A stretch of 55,222 bases of DNA. Source: Nitrosopumilaceae archaeon (GTDB taxonomy: Archaea; Thermoproteota; Nitrososphaeria; Nitrososphaerales; Nitrosopumilaceae). The notes under the pieces were generated by a model. It was given only the letters and a program-made list of their open reading frames with translations. It ran no database searches and was not told the origin of the DNA. Position 1 is the stretch's first letter. Every line of letters starts with the position of its first letter. Where the stretch lies: contig JANQNN010000051.1 in NCBI GenBank assembly GCA_028279545.1, positions 1-55,222 of the forward strand, in the 5' to 3' direction. Below, piece after piece: positions 8,983-16,878 of the stretch. Both the position numbers and the translations under genes were made by a program.

Positions 8983-11900
8983 GGAGTTAAAAAAAATTCT
9001 AGTACTAGGTAGTGGGGCAATAAAAATCGGAGAAGCCGGCGAGAGTCGCTAAAAACGACCGTCAATTTGACTACTCCGGAAGCCAATGCCTCAAAGCAAT
9101 TCGGGAAGATGGACTGAAAAGTGTATTAATCAATCCAAACATTGCTACTATTCAAACTGATACCCGGTTTGCAGACAAAGTCTATCTTCTACCAGTAACA
9201 CCAGAGTACGTAGAATCAGTTGTAGAAAAGGAAAGACCTGATGGAATTATGCTTGCATATGGAGGCCAAACTGCGCTAAATTGTGGAGTAAAGCTAGAGG
9301 ATAATGGTATATTACAAAAATATGGCATAAAGGTTCTAGGAACCCAAGTTCCTGGAATTAAAAGGGCTGAGGACAGACAATTATTCAAAGATTCAATGAC
9401 ACAGTGTAATGTTCCAATTCTAAGAAGTAAAACTGTTACAAACTTTGAAGATGCAAAAAGAGTTGCCGAAGAACTCTGTTATCCTGTAATAATTAGAGTG
9501 GCATATACTTTGGGAGGAAAAGGTGGAGGAGTTGCATACAATGAAATTGAATTACATGAAATAGTTGAGAGGGGGCTACGTGCAAGCTTGGTTGGGCAAG
9601 TCCTAATTGAAGAATACATTGGGCATTGGAAGCAAATTGAATATGAGGTAATGCAAGATTATGCTGGAAATAACGTTATAGTATGTAATATGGAAAATGT
9701 TCTTTCAATGAAAGCCCATACAGGAGATAACATTGTAGTTGCACCTTCACAAACAATTGATAACAATGAGTATCATACACTTCGTTCAGCAGCATTGCGT
9801 GCAACCAAACATGTGGGAATTGTAGGAGAGTGTAATATTCAATATGCATTAGATCCGGATTCTGATAGGTATGTTGCAATCGAAATCAATCCTAGATTAT
9901 CAAGGTCATCTGCTCTTGCAAGCAAAGCTACAGGTTATCCTCTGGCTTACATGTCAGCAAAAATTGGATTAGGTTATGATTTATCTGAACTTGTAAACAG
10001 AATTACAAAAACTACAACTGCATGTTTTGAGCCTTCATTAGATTATATTGTGTGCAAACACCCAAGGTGGGATTTTTCTAAATTTGAATTCGTAAATAGA
10101 AAACTAGGTCCTACTATGAAATCCGTAGGAGAAGTAATGGCTGTAGGAAGAACATTTGAAGAATCCATCCAAAAAGCAATTCGCATGTTAGATATTGGAA
10201 ACGACGGTCTTGTATTAAATAGAAATACCGGTCAAACTTTTGATGAGGAAGAATTAGAAAACAAGTTATCACATCATGATGATTTTATTTTGTATTATGT
10301 GGCAGCTGCTCTAAAATTTGGATTCTCCATACAAAGAATTTACAAATTGTCATCAATTGACCAATGGTTTATTGAAAAAATAAAAAACATTGTTGAAGTT
10401 GAAGAAAAATTAACAAAAAATGAATTAAACAAATCACTACTTTGGGAGGCAAAAAAAGCTGGGTTTTCAGATAAACAAATTGGCCGTGCAAAAAACAAAA
10501 CTCCAGAGGAAATTCGAGACTTTAGAAAAGAAAATGGAGTTTTGCCCTCAGTAAAACAGATTGATTCATTGGCTGCCGAATGGCCTGCTGCAACAAATTA
10601 TCTATATCTTACCTATGGAGGGAACTCTCATGACATCCAAGTACAATCTGAAGATAAGGGAATTATTGTTCTTGGAGCAGGTCCATACCGAATAGGAAGC
10701 AGCGTAGAATTTGATTGGGGAACGGTAAATATGGTTTGGTCACTCCAAGAAAACGGAGAAAAAAATATTTCAGTTGTAAATTGCAACCCTGAAACTGTAT
10801 CTACTGATTATGATATTTGTAGTAGATTGTATTTTGAGGAATTAACTCAGGAACGAATATTGGATATAACAGAGTTTGAAAATCCTAAAGGAGTAATTAC
10901 TTGTGTAGGTGGACAAACAGCTAATAATCTTACACCTGGTTTAGCTGAAAACAATGTCAAAATATTGGGAACAAGTGCTTTTGATGTAGATAGAGCAGAA
11001 AACCGTTCAAAATTTAGTGCAGAACTTGATAAACTCCATATCCAACAACCACGGTGGCAGGCTTTTTCAAATCTTAGTGCAGCAAAAGACTTTGCAGAAG
11101 AAGTTGGTTTCCCTGTTATTGTAAGGCCCTCTTATGTGTTATCAGGAGCTGCAATGAAAGTGGTTTGGTCAAAAGAAGAATTAAAGACATACGTAAAGGA
11201 AGCTACGGATGTTTCTCCTGATCATCCAGTTGTTATTTCAAAATTTATGTTAAATTCATTGGAAGTAGATGTTGATGGAGTTAGTAATGGAACTGAAGTA
11301 ATAATAGGTGCAATTGTTGAGCATATCGACAGTGCAGGAGTTCACTCTGGGGATGCAATGATGTGCATTCCTCCATGGCGGCTAAATAACAAAACAATTG
11401 AAACCATTACAGAATACACTAAAAAAATTGCAACGACATTTAATGTAAAAGGTCCATTTAACTTACAATTTCTAGTTCACGATAATCATGTCTATGTAAT
11501 TGAATTAAACATTAGAGCGTCTCGTTCTATGCCATTTGTTTCAAAACTTGTAAAAACAAATTTAATTTCTTTAGCTTCTGCTGCCATCTTGGATAAGCCT
11601 TTGCCAAAAATTCCACAAAACAAATGGCAAAAGATTCATAATTATGGAATTAAAGTCCCACAATTTTCATTTATGCAATTAGATGGAGCAGATATTACTT
11701 TAGGCGTGGAAATGCAATCAACAGGCGAGGCTGCGTGTTTTGGAACCAGCTTTTTTGATGCTTTATCAAAGGGTCTAACTTCGGTTGGGTACAACCTACC
11801 TGACAAAGGAGCTGCTTTGGTGACTGTTGGTGGTGACCAAAACAAAGAAAAATTACTTCAATCAATTGCACTGCTAAAAAATCTTGGTTTTAAGATACTT

Positions 11901-12242
11901 GCAACTGAGCATACGGCAGAATTTTTTGAAGAAAAAATTGGCCAAATTGAAATCGTTCATAAAATTTCTGAACCGGAAAGAAAACCAAACATTGCTGATT
12001 TGTTACACGAAAGAAAAATAAATTTCATAATTAACATTCCAAGTACATCCACACTTGAAAAATATGTTGGAATGCTTGATGATGAATATCAGATTAGAAG
12101 AAAGTCTTTAGAATTAGGTGTCCCTGTCCTTACTACCATTGAACTAGCAGATTCTTTTGTTAAAACATTAGAGTGGTTAAAAAATAACAAACCTACAATT
12201 GAGCCAATAGAACCATATGATCCATTGGATTATAGCACTTGA
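8969..12242 (+). CDS. carB: Carbamoyl-phosphate synthase large subunit, interrupted by a 22-nt putative BHB intron
   Basis: Makes carbamoyl phosphate from bicarbonate, ammonia and two ATP. Exon 1 (8969-9043) encodes the expected N-terminus MPKNEELKKILVLGSG and then AIKIGEAGE. The frame then meets a stop at 9050-9052. Skipping exactly 9044-9065 joins GAG to TTT GAC TAC, giving the family's GEFDYSGSQ sequence, and the frame stays open to 12242. The joined protein is 1083 residues, normal for CarB, with two ATP-grasp halves and a C-terminal MGS-like domain. The start appears to be CTG at 8969, six bases after a GGAGG Shine-Dalgarno. The 3' end overlaps a convergent gene by 13 bp. Without splicing, translation from an internal start would lose part of the first biotin-carboxylase-like N-domain. 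Confidence 0.88.
9044..9065 (+). other. Putative 22-nt archaeal BHB intron in carB
   Basis: The 22 bases have no place in the CarB protein and shift the frame (22 is not a multiple of 3). The flanks fold as a bulge-helix-bulge: GGCG (9038-9041) pairs with CGTC (9060-9063) through four pairs including one G-U. Three-base bulges AGA (9042-9044) and AAT (9064-9066) sit on either side. The inner helix GTCG (9045-9048) pairs with CGAC (9056-9059) around a 7-base loop. The protein-defined junctions fall after the second base of each 3-base bulge, exactly where archaeal EndA cuts. An outer exon-exon helix is not obvious, so it is of the relaxed type. No RNA evidence is available here. Confidence 0.75.
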
Positions 12243-12982
12243 TCTAAAATAGATTCATCACCTATAGGTGTTCCATCAAGGGTAACTATTCTTGCAGTTG
12301 AAATTTCTTTAATTTTTTCCATAATAGGCGAAATTGATTTTTTGTATTTTTTTTTGTTTGTAGAATAAAGATACTTGTTAAACGATGGAACAACTATTAT
12401 TTCAATTTCTCCTGATTGAGATGGGAAGATTTGTTCTTTTTTGGTCTTTAATGAAACCCAAACTCTCTGACCATTTATGATAGAATCTTTTTGAAAAAAT
12501 ACAGGATGAATATGACCCATTATAATTTTATCAACATGAGAAAAATTTTCAGAAGGCATCGCATGTCCATGAGTAAAAAGAATATTTTCTTCCACCATTC
12601 CAATGGAACTGATTAAGGAAACACCATCTGGAACAAGTCTTTGAATATTTGCATCATGATTTCCAGGAACCAAAACAACATTACAGATTTTTTTTATTTT
12701 TTCTAAAAACAGAGGCACTTCATTCCATTCAAATTTTGATATGTTTTTGATACTGGATTTTAAATCTCCTAATAATATTAAAGAATCAGGTTTTTCCAAT
12801 TGAATGATTTCTGATATTTCATTAATTGTTTCATTAATGGTTGTATTTTTTCCAAGAAAAATTTCATTTGAAGCAAAATTGCTTTCAAAACCTATGTGTA
12901 AATCAGTTACAACAAGATGTTTTTTATTGCCTTCAACTATTAATGCTGGTTTTCCTGAAATTAATTTTTCGCGTAACACCAC
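12230..12982 (-). CDS. Metallophosphoesterase
   Basis: A 250-residue calcineurin-like phosphoesterase. The five metal motifs are in order: DLHIG near residue 27, GDLK near 72, GNHD near 107, HGHA near 138 and GHIHP near 156. The size and the VEGNKKHLVVTDLHIGFE start fit the archaeal group often associated with Lhr-type helicases, though no helicase is present here. The likely role is nucleic-acid or phosphodiester hydrolysis; the substrate is unknown. Start is GTG at 12980-12982. It is convergent with carB (13-bp overlap) and divergent from the SWIM gene. Confidence 0.85.
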   Translation of the reverse strand: MVLREKLISGKPALIVEGNKKHLVVTDLHIGFESNFASNEIFLGKNTTINETINEISEIIQLEKPDSLILLGDLKSSIKNISKFEWNEVPLFLEKIKKICNVVLVPGNHDANIQRLVPDGVSLISSIGMVEENILFTHGHAMPSENFSHVDKIIMGHIHPVFFQKDSIINGQRVWVSLKTKKEQIFPSQSGEIEIIVVPSFNKYLYSTNKKKYKKSISPIMEKIKEISTARIVTLDGTPIGDESILDQVL

Positions 12983-13013
12983 AGATATACGATAGACTTT
13001 AGATTAATTTCTT

Positions 13014-13316
13014 GTGAAAGAAACAAATGACCGCATTAAATCTCTTGTTTCTGAAAAACGCATAAAACTGCATATTTTTGAGCCAAGTAACAGAGAAATC
13101 TGGACGGTTGTTGGAAAAAGTAAAGAACATTGGTTAGACCCTGATGAGGAATACTGTTCTTGCCCTGGTTTTTATTTTGGGAAACTTTCAGGAAAAAATC
13201 GATGCTATCATTTAGAGTCTGCTCTTTTGGCAAAAAAAGAAAATAATTTTGAAAAAATAATTTTTTCTGATGAAGAGTACATTGAATTTCTTGTGGGTTT
13301 AATTTCTGATTTGTAA
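13014..13316 (+). CDS. SWIM zinc-finger protein
   Basis: A 100-residue protein with the SWIM signature CxC...CxH: Cys48, Cys50, Cys64, His66 in YCSCPGFYFGKLSGKNRCYHLE. SWIM fingers bind nucleic acid or protein and occur with recombination and helicase factors. Nothing else is fused to it. Start is GTG at 13014. It is divergent from the metallophosphoesterase with a gap of about 30 bp, so the two probably share a compact promoter region. Confidence 0.8.
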   Translation: MKETNDRIKSLVSEKRIKLHIFEPSNREIWTVVGKSKEHWLDPDEEYCSCPGFYFGKLSGKNRCYHLESALLAKKENNFEKIIFSDEEYIEFLVGLISDL

Positions 13317-13366
13317 ATTTTTACTTACTAGAGCTTATTAATAACAAGAAAAATTTCTAATTAATT

Positions 13367-13618
13367 ATGGATGAAGAACAGCACAATTCACAAATCGAAA
13401 AGATTGCCAAACAGATGATGGAAGATAATTTATCTATTGATGAACAAGACCCAAGAAAATTGCAAAAATATAAAGATCAAACCATTTCTGATTGTGGTTT
13501 AAACGATGATGATGCATTAAAGCTAACTTATGAGGCATTGCTTTACTTGAAGTTAAAAAATTCGGATGGTACTGACCCAATTCAAAAAGGCGATCAATTT
13601 GGGGCTGGATTTAGCTGA
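13367..13618 (+). CDS. Hypothetical acidic protein
   Basis: An 83-residue protein, helical and acidic (many Asp, Glu and Gln), with no Cys cluster except one Cys and no membrane segment. I do not recognise the family. The ATG start, even codon use and clean tail-to-tail junction with the next minus-strand gene support it as real. No function can be given. Confidence 0.65.
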   Translation: MDEEQHNSQIEKIAKQMMEDNLSIDEQDPRKLQKYKDQTISDCGLNDDDALKLTYEALLYLKLKNSDGTDPIQKGDQFGAGFS

Positions 13619-13918
13619 TTAATCTAACGGAATAGATTCAATATCTTCTTTTGACACTCCCTTCCAAAGTCCTATCATCCCTTCAGGTTCTACATTTTCC
13701 ACATTAGTAATCTCTTGAATTTTTATTTGATCTGGGTTTGGTGGCATCCATAACATTGCCATGTAATCTCCTACCTCTCCTACCTTTGTGGGTTGGGCCA
13801 AGATGATTTTCTCTTTGGAAAATCCCTTTGCGATTAGAGCATTTTCTGATTTTTCTCGTAAATCCATTCTTCCATGGGTAAACAAATAGATATTTTTTTG
13901 AGTGTCAATTTCTCCCAT
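13619..13918 (-). CDS. Hypothetical protein
   Basis: A 99-residue protein of mixed alpha/beta pattern, starting MGEIDTQKNIYLFTHGRMDL. The first half (a strand, then a charged helix with LREKSENALIAKGFSKEKIILAQ) looks like a small Rossmann-like fold, and the rest is strand-rich. I do not recognise the family. Start is ATG. It ends directly against the stop of the preceding plus-strand gene and is divergent from atpF. Confidence 0.65.
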   Translation of the reverse strand: MGEIDTQKNIYLFTHGRMDLREKSENALIAKGFSKEKIILAQPTKVGEVGDYMAMLWMPPNPDQIKIQEITNVENVEPEGMIGLWKGVSKEDIESIPLD

Positions 13919-14007
13919 AATTTCAAAACCAATCTTAACTAAATCAACCTTTCCTGATCCTATACTTCCTAAAAAGGGTTAAATTGCCTTGAACCGGATT
14001 TTGAGCT

Positions 14008-14301
14008 GTGAAAATATTTACGGTGGGAAGCAAATCTTTTGTAACAAGTTTTCAGCTAGCTGGAATTCCTGGAAGAATTTCTGCCACTCCTGAAATTGCC
14101 CTTGAGGAAATAAAAAAATTAACTGATGATTCCGATGTGGGATTAGTTCTAGTTAGTGATGATATTACAGAATCTATTAATGATGAATTAACTGCATTAC
14201 GTGCTGAAAAATCAACTTTAGTATTTGCACTACCTGCAGCTGGTAGTAAGAAAACTGAAGTTGACTATAGATTAATGCTTAAAAAGATTCTTGGTGTCTA
14301 G
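14008..14301 (+). CDS. atpF: A-type ATP synthase subunit F (isolated copy)
   Basis: A 97-residue protein with the subunit F pattern: MKIFTVGSKSFVTSFQLAG at the N-terminus, a central LALEEI-like helix, the DVGLVLVSDDITE strand, and a C-terminal EVDYRLMLKKILGV helix. Subunit F is in the central stalk of the archaeal A1Ao ATP synthase. No other synthase subunit is in the window, so it is encoded away from the main operon or is a second copy. The start codon is GTG at 14008. The fold match is good, but the identity is not proved by the sequence alone. Confidence 0.72.
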   Translation: MKIFTVGSKSFVTSFQLAGIPGRISATPEIALEEIKKLTDDSDVGLVLVSDDITESINDELTALRAEKSTLVFALPAAGSKKTEVDYRLMLKKILGV

Positions 14302-14341
14302 TTTTTTAATATACTTATATCCAATATTTTAAAAGTTTGAC

Positions 14342-15370
14342 ATGAAGACGGCTGTAGTAGAAAAACCATCTACAATTTCGATAGAAGAAAAAGAAGAATT
14401 AGTTTTAGGCTCTGGGGATATTTTGGTTCAAATGCAAGCTTGTGGGATTTGTGGTTCTGATTTGGAAAAAGTATTTGGCCAGTATGGACAACCATCCATG
14501 AAATTAGGCCATGAACCGGCGGGAATAATTTTAGATGTTGGCGCTAATGTAGTTGATTTTAAAAAAGGCGATAGAGTTTTTACTCATCATCATGTTTCTT
14601 GTAATTCATGTCATTATTGTAAACATGGTGATGAAACAATGTGTAAAAAATATTCTGAAAGCAATCTTTCTCCTTGTGGTTTGTCAGAAAAATACATAGT
14701 TCCTGAATGGAACGTTGTACACGGGGGAGTTTTAAAACTTCCAGATTCAATGACATTTGAGGAGGCAGCAATGATTGAGCCATTGGCTTGTTGTGTAAGG
14801 TCTTGGAGAAAATTAAACTATCAAGAAGGGGATTCTGCAGCTATTTTTGGAGTTGGACCTACTGGAATCATGCATGTAATGCTTGCTCAATCCAAAAAAT
14901 TTTCAGATATTTTTTGCTTTGATGTAAATGATTTTAGATTAAATTTTGCTAAAAAACTCAAGGTATCTGAAACAATAAACTCGTTAAAAGAAAATAAATT
15001 AGAAAATATCATTAATCAAACAGGAGGACTAGGAGTAGATATTGCAATTGTAGCTACGGGAAGTTTAAAGGCCTTAAAAGATGCAATTGAAATTGTAAGA
15101 AAAGGTGGGACAGTTTTGATGTTTGGAGTGCCATCAAAGGGCTCAATAATGGATTTAGATATGAATAAAATTTATTCAAAGGAAGTCACTTTAGTTACAA
15201 GTTATGCTGCATCGGACGAAGATACTAAAGAGGCTCTTCATCTAATTGATTCATCAGATTTTAATGTGAAACAACTTGTCACTCATACTTATCCAATTTT
15301 GGATTCTCAAAAGGCATTTGATCACGCCAAAAGTGGAGAAAATGCAATGAAGATAATTATCACTAAATAA
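14342..15370 (+). CDS. Zinc-dependent dehydrogenase (MDR/alcohol dehydrogenase family)
   Basis: A 342-residue medium-chain dehydrogenase that oxidises or reduces an alcohol/aldehyde with NAD(P). The catalytic zinc site is visible in CGICGSDLEK and GHEPAG. The structural zinc lobe has four cysteines in CNSCHYCKHGDETMCKK, and the cofactor site is GVGPTG. The sequence resembles threonine/sorbitol-type dehydrogenases but the substrate cannot be assigned. It ends 45 bp before an LsrF-type aldolase on the same strand, so the two may act in one sugar-phosphate route. Confidence 0.85.
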   Translation: MKTAVVEKPSTISIEEKEELVLGSGDILVQMQACGICGSDLEKVFGQYGQPSMKLGHEPAGIILDVGANVVDFKKGDRVFTHHHVSCNSCHYCKHGDETMCKKYSESNLSPCGLSEKYIVPEWNVVHGGVLKLPDSMTFEEAAMIEPLACCVRSWRKLNYQEGDSAAIFGVGPTGIMHVMLAQSKKFSDIFCFDVNDFRLNFAKKLKVSETINSLKENKLENIINQTGGLGVDIAIVATGSLKALKDAIEIVRKGGTVLMFGVPSKGSIMDLDMNKIYSKEVTLVTSYAASDEDTKEALHLIDSSDFNVKQLVTHTYPILDSQKAFDHAKSGENAMKIIITK

Positions 15371-15415
15371 GAAAGGCTTAAGAAAGGTATTTTTTTCTTT
15401 CAAAATCGAAGAAAG

Positions 15416-16264
15416 ATGGATTGGGGATTACAAAATAGACTAGCAAAAATAATCAATCCTCAGAACAATCGATCTTTGATGCTGGCAGTAGACCATGGAT
15501 ATTTCTTGGGACCAACTGAAAGATTAGAAAATCCAAAAAAAACCATTAGTCCCTTGTTGAAATATTGTGATTCCTTAATGCTTACTAGAGGTGTTCAGAG
15601 AACCTCTGTCACAGCTAATACTTCTGTTCCTATGGTTTTACGAGTATCAGGCGGTGCAAGCATAATTGGTGAGGATCTGTCTCAAGAACAAATTACAGTT
15701 ACTATGAAAGAAGCAATTCGCTTAAACGTAAGTGCTGTTGCCATGTCCATGTTTGTTGGCTCTAAATATGAAAACCAGACAATCGTAAATCTTGGTAGAC
15801 TGGTAAGTGCTGCTGAAGAATACGGGATACCTGTTTTGGCAGTTACTGCTGTTGGAAAGGAACTTGGAAAAGATGCAAGATATCTATCTCTTGCATGCAG
15901 GATTGCTGCAGAGCAAGGTGCTCATATTGTCAAGACCTATTATTGTGATGATTTTGAAAAAGTAACTGATTCTTGCCCTGTTCCAATAATTGTTGCAGGG
16001 GGAAAGAAAATTCCTGAACGGGAAGCAATGCAATTAACATACAATTCCATTAAGGGTGGAGCAGTAGGTGTTGATATGGGCAGAAATATCTGGCAATCAG
16101 ATAATCCTGTTCCAATGATAAGGGCAATACGCTCTATTGTTCATGGAAATGCCAATGTGGACCAAGCTTTCAAACTTTATAATCAATTATGCAAAGAAAA
16201 CAAACCAAATAAACAAAATAAAAACAAACCAAATAAACAAAATAAAAACAAACAGAAAACGTAA
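15416..16264 (+). CDS. LsrF/DhnA-type class I aldolase
   Basis: A 282-residue class I (Schiff-base) aldolase close to E. coli LsrF in sequence as I recall it: DWGLQNRLAKI, LMLAVDHGYFLGPTERLE, LTRGVQRT, then the Schiff-base Lys in AHIVKTYY. The tail of the domain has AGGKKIPERE and GVDMGRNIWQSDNP. LsrF handles a phosphorylated autoinducer-2 derivative; related archaeal enzymes make FBP or an aromatic precursor (ADH synthase), so the exact substrate is open. FBP aldolase/phosphatase elsewhere in the window makes a glycolytic role less needed. The C-terminus carries an Asn/Lys repeat tail not found in LsrF. Confidence 0.8.
   Translation: MDWGLQNRLAKIINPQNNRSLMLAVDHGYFLGPTERLENPKKTISPLLKYCDSLMLTRGVQRTSVTANTSVPMVLRVSGGASIIGEDLSQEQITVTMKEAIRLNVSAVAMSMFVGSKYENQTIVNLGRLVSAAEEYGIPVLAVTAVGKELGKDARYLSLACRIAAEQGAHIVKTYYCDDFEKVTDSCPVPIIVAGGKKIPEREAMQLTYNSIKGGAVGVDMGRNIWQSDNPVPMIRAIRSIVHGNANVDQAFKLYNQLCKENKPNKQNKNKPNKQNKNKQKT
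16201..16248 (+). repeat. Two 24-bp tandem repeats at the aldolase C-terminus
   Basis: Two perfect copies of a 24-bp unit (16201-16224 and 16225-16248) encode NKPNKQNK twice, followed by a partial third unit and the stop. The unit length keeps the frame. It gives the aldolase a basic, disordered tail of about 21 residues. Confidence 0.9.
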
Positions 16265-16687
16265 CTAACCTTTAATCTTTGATAGGTGTATATGAGCTAT
16301 TTTCCAAGTTGGACTCTTTATCAAAACAAATGTAGCTCTTCCATCAATTGACATATGTTCTCCTGTGTAGGCTTTGGTATCAACAAGCATCCCTTTTTGT
16401 GTTAAATCAAATGCTGCAACTGCCGAATCTCCAAAGACGCTAATCTTTGGGTTTTTCACCTCGTAGTCATAATCTGTAATGCTAATGAATTTTAATTGTT
16501 CAAGCTCCAAAGTTGTCTTCAAGTCTTTTAGATCATAGGGGGGCAAGTCACTAAAGCTAGAAAATTTAGAATCATCAAGATGAATAGCTTCTAGTTGAGA
16601 AAAATCCTTTGTCTTTCCTGCCTCAAAAAAAGTCTCTATAATCTTGATAATCTCCTCATTTTCTGACAAAATCGCTAATCCTTTCAA
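16265..16687 (-). CDS. NTF2-like (SnoaL/DUF4440-type) protein
   Basis: A 140-residue protein with the cone-shaped NTF2-like pattern: an N-terminal helix (IKIIETFFEAGKTKDFSQLE), then strand-rich segments ending in the FVLIKSPTWKIAHIHLSKI pair typical of this fold. Such proteins can be small enzymes or binding domains; function cannot be stated. The start is probably TTG at 16685-16687. It is tail-to-tail with the aldolase. Confidence 0.75.
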   Translation of the reverse strand: MKGLAILSENEEIIKIIETFFEAGKTKDFSQLEAIHLDDSKFSSFSDLPPYDLKDLKTTLELEQLKFISITDYDYEVKNPKISVFGDSAVAAFDLTQKGMLVDTKAYTGEHMSIDGRATFVLIKSPTWKIAHIHLSKIKG

Positions 16688-16753
16688 GGAAATAATGAGT
16701 TTAAATCTTCTGAAAATTCTATTTCACAAATTCTCGATTATTTTTTTGAGAAT

Positions 16754-16761
16754 ATTTATTA
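16754..16761 (+). promoter_or_regulatory. TATA box for the ilvB operon
   Basis: ATTTATTA lies 30 bases upstream of the ATG of the short leader ORF (16792) and about 118 upstream of ilvB. At the usual archaeal spacing the transcript would start at about 16785-16788, just before the leader ORF. A weaker CTTTAATG at 16843-16850 could serve ilvB directly. Confidence 0.5.
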
Positions 16762-16791
16762 GGAATCAAAGGGATTAGATTTTGAAAATCA

Positions 16792-16848
16792 ATGAGCGTA
16801 AAAAAAGAGGGTATTCAGGCTAGCTTGCTGCTAGGCAAAGTGCTTTAA
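16792..16848 (+). CDS. Candidate leader peptide upstream of ilvB
   Basis: An 18-codon ORF reading MSVKKEGIQASLLLGKVL, with three consecutive leucines and a fourth at its end plus two valines and an isoleucine. Its ATG sits where a leaderless transcript from the TATA box at 16754 would begin. It ends 30 bases before ilvB. The position and composition resemble bacterial branched-chain leader peptides that sense charged tRNA, but no such system is established in these archaea that I know of, and chance cannot be ruled out for so short an ORF. Confidence 0.4.
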   Translation: MSVKKEGIQASLLLGKVL

Positions 16849-16852
16849 TGCA

Positions 16853-16868
16853 TGTAAAAATTTTTACA
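16853..16868 (+). promoter_or_regulatory. Perfect 16-bp palindrome upstream of ilvB
   Basis: TGTAAAAATTTTTACA is a perfect palindrome with no spacer, ending 10 bases before the ilvB ATG. It could be an operator for a dimeric regulator (for example an Lrp-type protein) or a transcript element. In an AT-rich genome, part of the symmetry may be chance; the GT/AC ends make it less trivial. Confidence 0.4.
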
Positions 16869-16878
16869 AATTAAAATT

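Noticed and set aside
9050-9052. carB as a simple frameshifted pseudogene
   Set aside because: The remaining 3.2 kb has no damage and all motifs; the only defect is a 22-base segment with BHB geometry and exact frame repair. Sequencing or assembly error remains possible and is listed as a check.
9182-9388. Minus-strand ORF inside carB
   Set aside because: Shadow ORF with no motif, opposite a conserved catalytic gene.
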